NCBI GenBank assembly: GCA_020630245.1
Contig: JAHDBZ010000003.1
Location: forward strand, 35,822-46,520
Reading direction: 5' to 3'
DNA length: 10,699 bases
DNA from: Candidatus Altimarinota bacterium
Lineage (GTDB): Bacteria > Patescibacteriota > Gracilibacteria > UBA4473
The notes beneath the pieces were generated by a model, which was not told the DNA's origin, made no database searches, and saw only the letters and a program-made list of their open reading frames with translations. Each line of letters opens with the position of its first letter. The first letter of the stretch is position 1. A program made the position numbers and the translations under genes. Below, piece by piece: positions 6,111 to 10,699 of the stretch.

Positions 6111-7784
6111 ATGCAAAACAGATTCCTCGAAGACCTCAAATCACGGATCGACATCGTCGACCTGATCAAACGCTACGCGGAGGTAAAAAAATCTGGAAAA
6201 AACTACATGTGCCGGAGTCCATTTCGTAATGAACGCACGCCAAGCTTCTCGATCAGTCCGGACAAACAAATGTGGTATGACTTTGGGAGTAGCGAGGGCG
6301 GTGATGCGATCTCTTTTGTAGAAAAGATCGAAAATCTCAGTTTTGGCGAAGCTATTGAATTTTTGGCCGATATCGCTGGCGTAGAGATCCCCAAATCTTT
6401 CGGGGAAAACAAAGGCCCGAGCAAACAACAAAAGCAAGATATTTTCACCCTGCACCAAGCCGCTTGTGATTATTTTGCGACACAGCTGCAAAAAAACACC
6501 AAAGCCCTCGATTATCTCAAAAATCGTGGCATCGAAGCTGATATCATCGAACGCTGGGGTCTTGGGTACGGCGGAGACAGCAAAGACGGCCTGACTAAGC
6601 ACCTACTAAATCAAGGGTATAAAGAATCCTTAATAGCCGAATCTGGCGTTGCTTTTGAGCGAAACTTTGGGGACAAAACTATGATGGATCGTTTCTGGGG
6701 CCGGATCATGATCCCGATCCGTGAACCACGCGAGAGCAAGATCATTGCTTTTTCCGGACGCGACATCCTTGATCGTGAGAAAGTCGGCAAATACGTAAAC
6801 TCGCCCGAAAACCCGGTCTATCACAAATCATCTACGCTCTTTGGCTTGGACAAAGCCAAAAAGTCGATCAAAGACAACGACGCTGTCATCCTCGTCGAAG
6901 GAAACTTCGATGTCATCATGGCTCACGAAGCCGGTCTGCACAATGTCATCGCGACCTGTGGCACAGCATTAACTGAGGACCATCTACGACTCTTGAAGCG
7001 TTTTACCAGAAATTTTTACCTGGCTTTTGACAACGACATCGCAGGCAAAAAAGCCACGCTCAAAAGTGTCGAAATGTGTCTGCGCATGGCGCTTAATCCT
7101 TTCGTTATCTTCCTCTCAGACGTGAAGGATTTCGGTGAATACCTCGAGAACAAAGACAATCACCCCAAGCTCCGAAAACTGGCCAAAGAAGCCCCCAGTG
7201 CGCTACAATTTTTCTTCGAGAGCTTCTCCGCGAAGCGACTCGACGGCTCGCTCGAGGGTGAGAAGAAATTCCTCGATAACTTTTTTTATTTCCTCCGACT
7301 AGTCGATCGCCCGATCGAGGTCGACGAATATCTCGGCAAGGTCAGTGAGCGCCTGAAGCGCAGTAAATCGGTGATCGAAGCCGAGTTTAATAAGTTCAGT
7401 GTTTCTACGCGCGACTACCAAAAGCCAAAATATGTCGAAGACGCCAAGGTGCAATTTACCCGTGAGCAGAATTTCGTCGGTTTCCTAGCAGCCTATCGTG
7501 ATCCCTTCGATAAAACCCTCGAAGGACAAGGCGAAAAAGTCCTCGAACTCATACAGGACGAGAGGGTAAAAGCTCTTATGGAGAAAGTCATTGCCCGCTC
7601 AGAACTCAGCGAAGACGAATCTAAACAGGTCCTGGCCTGGCAGATGTGGCAGGAGAATCTCCGCGAACAAGACACCCCCTCATTCGACGTCCTCAAACAA
7701 GACTTCGAAGTCTACGTCATGATCCTCGGAAAAGAGAAGGCGAAGCGAGAACGGTTGGAGGCGGCAAGGAATCTGGAGATTTAG
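6111..7784 (+). CDS. dnaG: DNA primase, zinc ligands replaced
   Basis: DnaG synthesises RNA primers at the replication fork and acts with the DnaB helicase. The N-terminal domain (1-95) keeps the shape of the zinc-binding domain (SPFRNERTPSF, 36-46; DFGSSEGGD, 57-65). Aligned to E. coli, however, the four ligands Cys40, His43, Cys61 and Cys64 correspond to Ser36, Arg39, Asp57 and Ser60. The RNA polymerase core follows with DRFWGRIMIPI (193-203). The Toprim fold shows Glu263 in LVEGNFDV and the metal-binding pair Asp307/Asp309 in FDNDIAG (306-312). The last ~120 residues are helical and charged, plausibly the helicase-interacting domain. The length of 557 is close to the family norm. The start is the first ATG, giving the expected MQNRFLEDLKSRIDIVDLI. 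No Shine-Dalgarno sequence precedes it, only a heptamer tract. Overall identity is secure. Confidence 0.97.
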   Translation: MQNRFLEDLKSRIDIVDLIKRYAEVKKSGKNYMCRSPFRNERTPSFSISPDKQMWYDFGSSEGGDAISFVEKIENLSFGEAIEFLADIAGVEIPKSFGENKGPSKQQKQDIFTLHQAACDYFATQLQKNTKALDYLKNRGIEADIIERWGLGYGGDSKDGLTKHLLNQGYKESLIAESGVAFERNFGDKTMMDRFWGRIMIPIREPRESKIIAFSGRDILDREKVGKYVNSPENPVYHKSSTLFGLDKAKKSIKDNDAVILVEGNFDVIMAHEAGLHNVIATCGTALTEDHLRLLKRFTRNFYLAFDNDIAGKKATLKSVEMCLRMALNPFVIFLSDVKDFGEYLENKDNHPKLRKLAKEAPSALQFFFESFSAKRLDGSLEGEKKFLDNFFYFLRLVDRPIEVDEYLGKVSERLKRSKSVIEAEFNKFSVSTRDYQKPKYVEDAKVQFTREQNFVGFLAAYRDPFDKTLEGQGEKVLELIQDERVKALMEKVIARSELSEDESKQVLAWQMWQENLREQDTPSFDVLKQDFEVYVMILGKEKAKRERLEAARNLEI

Positions 7785-7790
7785 AAAATA

Positions 7791-7818
7791 TTGCTTTTTT
7801 GTAAAAATAAATTATTTT
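7791..7818 (+). promoter_or_regulatory. Weak candidate promoter for the small lipoprotein gene
   Basis: TTGCTT (7791-7796) and TATTTT (7813-7818) are spaced 16 bases apart in the very A+T-rich gap after dnaG. The predicted start would fall on or next to the ATG at 7826. The hexamer matches are only moderate. Confidence 0.3.
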
Positions 7819-7825
7819 ACACTAA

Positions 7826-8176
7826 ATGGAAAAATTATTTAAAAATTCTGCTAAGGTTTTGATCTTGTCCGTATTAGCTAGCTGTGCTGAACCGCAAATC
7901 AAAAATTCTCCTTCTGAAACACTCAAGCAGTCGATTGAGACAACAAATAGCGAAGTCTCAACATTAATTGCTGAAAGACTCTGCCCACTTAGCGCCAAAT
8001 ATGTGGCTGCCAATGAAAAAAATGTCTTATCTTGGGAACGAATGGAAATTCCAGGGACTGGAGAAAAATTTGGAGAAGCCCTAAAACCTCATATCGACAG
8101 CTTAATTGCTGGCTTTTATGAAAGAAAAGCTCACATTGAATCTTTAGAGTGTCAGGCCGTATTACAAAATCAGTAG
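7826..8176 (+). CDS. Small predicted lipoprotein, unknown function
   Basis: This is a 116-residue protein with a classic lipoprotein signal: basic N-terminus (MEKLFKNSAK), hydrophobic core VLILSVL (11-17) and lipobox L-A-S-C with Cys20 as the lipidated residue. The mature part is hydrophilic and mostly helical, with Cys at 52 and 109 that could pair after export. There is no recognisable domain. The gene lies 41 bases after dnaG in a visibly A+T-richer stretch and begins a block of orphan genes. No Shine-Dalgarno sequence is present; the start is the ATG that places the signal peptide at the terminus. A membrane-attached extracytoplasmic location is inferred. Whether it works with the putative peptidase or the other exported protein nearby is unknown. 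Confidence 0.75.
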   Translation: MEKLFKNSAKVLILSVLASCAEPQIKNSPSETLKQSIETTNSEVSTLIAERLCPLSAKYVAANEKNVLSWERMEIPGTGEKFGEALKPHIDSLIAGFYERKAHIESLECQAVLQNQ

Positions 8177-8230
8177 AAATAGAACTCTCTAGCTTGCCCA
8201 GAGTCGCATCTGAAACTAAAAGCAAACCGA

Positions 8231-8250
8231 TTCCGGACAAGCCGGAAAGT
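8231..8250 (+). terminator. Hairpin after the lipoprotein gene (possible weak terminator)
   Basis: TTCCGG (8231-8236) and CCGGAA (8242-8247) pair perfectly around the loop ACAAG. AGTTGATATTT follows instead of a clean U-run. It ends directly before the -35 of the next gene, so it could terminate, insulate or act as an operator. A near-identical architecture occurs at 10063-10079. Confidence 0.45.
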
Positions 8251-8278
8251 TGATATTTACAGTGTTTCGTGCTAAAAT
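8250..8278 (+). promoter_or_regulatory. Sigma70-type promoter, leaderless arrangement
   Basis: TTGATA (8250-8255) and TAAAAT (8273-8278) each match consensus at five of six bases and have the ideal 17-base spacing. A start site seven bases after the -10 falls on the A of the ATG at 8285, so the mRNA would have no 5' leader. Confidence 0.7.
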
Positions 8279-8284
8279 AACGCG

Positions 8285-9076
8285 ATGGATTTTGAGCAAT
8301 CTGAAGACGAAAGACTCAGTCACGCTGAACACTGGCTCGATTTGAATCGAGAACGAGATTTTGCAACTGTAAGTCAAGAGTTCTATGATCTTTATGAAGC
8401 CTCCGATCAAGGGATCACTTTCCGAGAATGGTTTCGAAACTATTTCAATCAAAATTTTTCCCTTACCGGAGAACGTGAAATTAAGCCCGCTGACATAGAT
8501 TCTTTGGGATTGACGAACTTCGGTTCAAAATTTGTCGACGAAATCGCTGGTGTTGAAATACGAAGGCCAATCCTTTTCTTCTATCAAAAAAAACAATATC
8601 TTCGATTTCTAAAAAAAATATATGGCAACGATCAGCATAATTCGGCGGCCATGTGCCTAAAGTGGCACCGAGCCAATAGTGATGCTTTAGATCGGACGGG
8701 AGTTTTATTGGCCAGTCTTGATCATGACCAAGCAAGATCCGATCGTAACATCGCCCATGAAGTCACCCACTCGATAGATCCACATCTATATGAAAGACAA
8801 GGCTATGACGATTTAATTTCAGAGGCTTTTGCATTTTTTGCGGATAACATTGATCAACCGGAAACCTACGCACTACTCCTGTCTCGTTATCACGAAAGAT
8901 TCTCCCGGGATATCCCAGAAGATAAAAAATTGACCAAAACTGAATACAATGCTCTGGTAGAACGTCTAGTAAATACTCTGGTTGAAGATGTATCAATGTT
9001 TGGGAAAATTAATGCCGCCCGCAATCTAGTCCAGAGTCAAACCGTTGATGATTTTTTTCGTTGTGCGAATGTTTAA
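8285..9076 (+). CDS. Putative HExxH zinc metallopeptidase
   Basis: This is a 263-residue protein with the zinc-peptidase signature HEVTH at residues 158-162 (His158 and His162 as ligands, Glu159 as base). Eighteen residues later comes Glu180 in SEAFAFF, correctly placed for the third ligand of a gluzincin-type site. The preceding NIA fits the hydrophobic context typical of the HExxH helix. No signal peptide or membrane helix is seen, so it is predicted to be cytoplasmic unless exported another way. The N-terminal ~130 residues are rich in charged and aromatic residues and show no domain I recognise. The C-terminal part (215-263) is helical. The gene ends against a convergent exported protein: TAA at 9074-9076 overlaps the other stop by three bases. 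Peptidase activity is inferred from the motif; a specific family cannot be named. Confidence 0.72.
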   Translation: MDFEQSEDERLSHAEHWLDLNRERDFATVSQEFYDLYEASDQGITFREWFRNYFNQNFSLTGEREIKPADIDSLGLTNFGSKFVDEIAGVEIRRPILFFYQKKQYLRFLKKIYGNDQHNSAAMCLKWHRANSDALDRTGVLLASLDHDQARSDRNIAHEVTHSIDPHLYERQGYDDLISEAFAFFADNIDQPETYALLLSRYHERFSRDIPEDKKLTKTEYNALVERLVNTLVEDVSMFGKINAARNLVQSQTVDDFFRCANV

Positions 9077-9636
9077 GGAACCTCCGGTAATTCAGTGTCT
9101 GCCGATAAAGCCTCTATATCAGCTTGAGTCTGCATTGTGCTTGCCCATAGCTTATCAAGAACAATCGTAGCAGCCTTCACATGTATATCTGTAAAATACA
9201 GATATTCTTCTTCATAACGTTCGTGAAAATTATTATCCATCAAAGACTTATCGAGCAGCCTAACCTCTTCTGAATTTAAAGGTTTCTGATCGCGAAATTT
9301 CTGGACAATAACCAATAAACTCTCATCAGACACCCAGGCTTCCAGGTCATTAGCGATCGTATTGCGGTAGCGCTGAATAGTTTCTGGGTCATAACCTGTC
9401 TCTTCTGGCGTTACGATGATCGTCGCCACTTTTTGATCTGTCTTATCTACAAAAGAACCTATTTGTTCCGCTGGGAGAAAACTCGGCTGAGGTTGTAGAG
9501 GTTTTTCAGTGATTGATTGCTCTGTGGGATTCATGAGGTCAGACTCAGACTTGCCAGCACATTGCTGTGCTCCAAACAATAAAGCCGTTCCCACACTTGC
9601 GGCAATCAATTTATTTCTGCTTCTTTCTAAATTCAT
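9073..9636 (-). CDS. Exported protein of unknown function, possible lipoprotein
   Basis: This is a 187-residue protein starting MNLERSRNKL with a hydrophobic stretch at about 9-23, consistent with a signal peptide. A cysteine follows at residue 26, but the preceding residues A-Q-Q do not form a standard lipobox, so lipidation is doubtful and cleavage near Ala23 is an alternative. A Pro/Gln-rich linker (about 36-57) leads into a mainly helical acidic domain (about 60-175). No motif or family is recognised. The start is supported by a consensus promoter whose predicted start site is the A of this ATG. The gene converges on the HExxH protein, with overlapping stop codons. Proximity of a peptidase and exported proteins suggests an envelope-related set, but this is context only. 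Confidence 0.72.
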   Translation of the reverse strand: MNLERSRNKLIAASVGTALLFGAQQCAGKSESDLMNPTEQSITEKPLQPQPSFLPAEQIGSFVDKTDQKVATIIVTPEETGYDPETIQRYRNTIANDLEAWVSDESLLVIVQKFRDQKPLNSEEVRLLDKSLMDNNFHERYEEEYLYFTDIHVKAATIVLDKLWASTMQTQADIEALSADTELPEVP

Positions 9637-9642
9637 AATGTT

Positions 9643-9670
9643 ATTATAATTATTTATTTTTATTTGTCAA
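9643..9670 (-). promoter_or_regulatory. Consensus sigma70 promoter, leaderless arrangement
   Basis: On the minus strand a perfect TTGACA (9670-9665) and a perfect TATAAT (9648-9643) are separated by 16 A/T-only bases. Six bases (AACATT) then separate the -10 from the ATG at 9636. Initiation at the usual seventh base gives a transcript beginning with AUG. Confidence 0.82.
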
Positions 9671-9760
9671 TATTCCTTACAAGCCTTTCTCTATAACACT
9701 TTCCCTTGCCATAATATCACAAAACCGCTACACTCAAGCTCCCCCCTCACACAAAATATC

Positions 9761-10036
9761 ATGGTAGATACCCTTGGATTATCGTTTTCGGTTCCGGAAG
9801 ATTATGCACCAGCTCGTACCCCCGATGCCTATTTTTCAGGTGCTGCTATCAAAGCGCGAATGGCTCAAATGTGCCCAGGATTAAGTGATCAAGCCCTTGA
9901 AAATTTTGCAGCTTTTGGTGAATCTCCAGACGAAAGAGCTGCCGCAAACGCTGATTTTGATACTCCTCGACTGGCAATAGAAGTTTCTGAACCAAAAGGA
10001 TTATTAAAGCGTTTTTTCCGAAAAAACAACATTTAG
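9761..10036 (+). CDS. Small protein of unknown function
   Basis: This is a 91-residue protein that I do not recognise, beginning MVDTLGLSFSVPEDYAP. It has no signal peptide or long hydrophobic segment. The centre is Ala-rich and probably helical (GAAIKARMAQMC, about 27-38, and LSDQALENFAAFGE, about 41-54). The C-terminus is a strongly basic, aromatic tail, GLLKRFFRKNNI (80-91), that could contact membrane or nucleic acid; this is inference. The gene diverges from the exported 187-residue protein across a 124-base gap. CATAAT (9710-9715) is a possible -10 but lacks a convincing -35, and no Shine-Dalgarno sequence is seen. A hairpin related to the one at 8231 follows the stop by 26 bases. Confidence 0.55.
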   Translation: MVDTLGLSFSVPEDYAPARTPDAYFSGAAIKARMAQMCPGLSDQALENFAAFGESPDERAAANADFDTPRLAIEVSEPKGLLKRFFRKNNI

Positions 10037-10062
10037 TCATCCAGAAAATTAAATGCATCCGG

Positions 10063-10088
10063 TAGCGGTCAAGCCGCTAAGTTTATTG
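10063..10088 (+). terminator. Hairpin after the 91-residue gene (possible weak terminator)
   Basis: TAGCGG (10063-10068) pairs perfectly with CCGCTA (10074-10079) around the loop TCAAG, then AAGTTTATTG follows. Position between a stop codon and smpB fits a terminator, although the U-tract is poor. Loop and flanks match the hairpin at 8231-8247. Confidence 0.5.
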
Positions 10089-10123
10089 TGTGTGTATTTG
10101 GATTGTGATAAAACCAAACCATC

Positions 10124-10564
10124 ATGATCCTGATGGAAAACCGGAAAGCGCGCTTTAACTACGAGATTGTTCAAAATCTCGAAGCTGGGCTTGTACTCGA
10201 AGGTTGGGAGGTAAAATCCATCCGCGCCAAGGCCGCAAATCTGAAGCCAGCCTATGTAACCATCCATAACGGCCAGGCCGTGCTGAAAAATTTTCGCGTG
10301 TCTCCGTGGAAATTTGGCCAAGTCGGCCTCCAGGACCCTATGCGCGAAAAGCCGCTCCTACTGCACAAAAAAGAACTCCTCAAACTCGAAGCACAGATGG
10401 CCGAAAAAAAAGTAGCCGTCGTGCCGCTAAAGATCTATCTCTCCAAAGGAAAGATCAAATGTGAGCTGGGTGTCGGAAAAGGTCGCCAAAAACACGAAAA
10501 GCGCCAAGTCCTCAAAGAACGCACTATGAAACGCGAGGCACAGAAGGCGATGAAGGGGTTGTAA
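10124..10564 (+). CDS. smpB: SsrA-binding protein SmpB
   Basis: SmpB binds tmRNA and delivers it to ribosomes stalled on broken mRNA (trans-translation). The 146-residue length is slightly below the usual 150-160. Family hallmarks are in order: NRKARFNYEI (6-15), EGWEVKSIRAKAANLK (26-41), the LLLHKKEL segment (78-85), VPLKIY (100-105), GVGKGRQKHEKR (116-127), and the basic C-terminal tail KERTMKREAQKAMK (131-144). That tail enters the empty mRNA channel in other bacteria. An internal ATG at 10133 would give a start at MENRKARF, which fits the family start equally well; neither has a Shine-Dalgarno sequence. The tmRNA gene itself is not in this window. The gene stands alone between an orphan gene and tRNA-Asn. 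Confidence 0.96.
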   Translation: MILMENRKARFNYEIVQNLEAGLVLEGWEVKSIRAKAANLKPAYVTIHNGQAVLKNFRVSPWKFGQVGLQDPMREKPLLLHKKELLKLEAQMAEKKVAVVPLKIYLSKGKIKCELGVGKGRQKHEKRQVLKERTMKREAQKAMKGL

Positions 10565-10577
10565 ACTCGTAAAATAT

Positions 10578-10605
10578 TTGCCAGTCATGAAATTTTTTCT
10601 ATATT
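10578..10605 (+). promoter_or_regulatory. Promoter of tRNA-Asn
   Basis: TTGCCA (10578-10583) and TATATT (10600-10605), each five of six to consensus, are spaced 16 bases apart. Predicted initiation near 10612 leaves a 5' leader of about 13 bases for RNase P to remove. Confidence 0.65.
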
Positions 10606-10624
10606 CGATCAGCTAATTTTACAA

Positions 10625-10699
10625 TCCCGGGTAGCTCAGTGGTAGAGCAGTTGGCTGTTAACCAATTGGTCACTGGTTCGAATCCAGTCCCGGGAGCCA
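10625..10699 (+). tRNA. tRNA-Asn, anticodon GTT, CCA encoded
   Basis: The complete 75-base tRNA has acceptor stem TCCCGGG/CCCGGGA and D stem GCTC/GAGC. The anticodon stem GTTGG/CCAAT holds loop CTGTTAA with anticodon GTT at 10657-10659, reading AAC/AAU. The variable loop is TGGTC, and the T arm ACTGG/CCAGT has loop TTCGAAT. The U1-A72 pair and discriminator G match E. coli tRNA-Asn. The CCA end is genomically encoded and is the last triplet of the window. Confidence 0.97.

Noticed and set aside
6141..6602. Open frame of 153 codons on the minus strand
   Set aside because: It lies wholly antisense to the conserved dnaG N-terminus with no protein family features.
7801..7820. A/T-only hairpin after dnaG as a terminator
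   Set aside because: Only six A-T-rich pairs with internal mismatches and no following U-run; low-complexity promoter DNA explains it as well.

Overview
This window reads as a chromosomal segment of a small-genome bacterium, written in the standard genetic code: glycine is encoded by GGN and no gene needs TGA readthrough. The core genes are bacterial: EF-G, DnaG primase, SmpB, a class A RNase P RNA, a tRNA-Asn with encoded CCA, and a type-2-like PyrF. A Patescibacteria/CPR-like origin is my best guess. It rests on the solitary fusA, a DnaG without zinc ligands, many small unrecognisable proteins and rare Shine-Dalgarno sites. It is an inference, not a demonstrated assignment.

Layout. Positions 1-1902 (minus strand) hold a probable operon: a polytopic membrane protein, a single-pass anchored protein, and the first 104 codons of pyrF, which runs off the left edge. 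Positions 1975-4249 hold a monocistronic fusA with its own sigma70-type promoter and a strong intrinsic terminator. A divergent intergenic region with a perfect 12-bp inverted repeat leads into two coupled small unknown genes on the plus strand (4322-4916). The second of these overlaps the tail of an rmlD-like gene (minus strand, 4873-5619) that lacks the usual C-terminus. Positions 5663-6030 hold rnpB, followed by dnaG (6111-7784). Positions 7791-10036 form an A+T-richer block of orphans: a small lipoprotein, a HExxH putative metallopeptidase, a convergent exported protein and a small soluble protein. Then come smpB and tRNA-Asn(GTT), which ends exactly at the right edge.

How the genes relate. 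Most conserved genes serve information processing: translocation (fusA), tRNA maturation (rnpB), replication priming (dnaG), ribosome rescue (smpB) and a tRNA. pyrF and rmlD represent pyrimidine and deoxysugar synthesis. The orphan block between dnaG and smpB looks like accessory cargo directed at the envelope or at proteolysis.

The most interesting signals are not classical genes. (1) Short tandem heptanucleotide tracts recur at five places: inside pyrF, inside rmlD, across the stop codons of two genes, and directly before dnaG. (2) Two orphan genes have near-consensus promoters whose predicted start sites fall on the A of the ATG, suggesting leaderless mRNAs. (3) Two related hairpins with compensatory base changes lie downstream of orphan genes. 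(4) All four zinc ligands of DnaG are replaced. No CRISPR array, IS element, transposase or prophage gene was seen.
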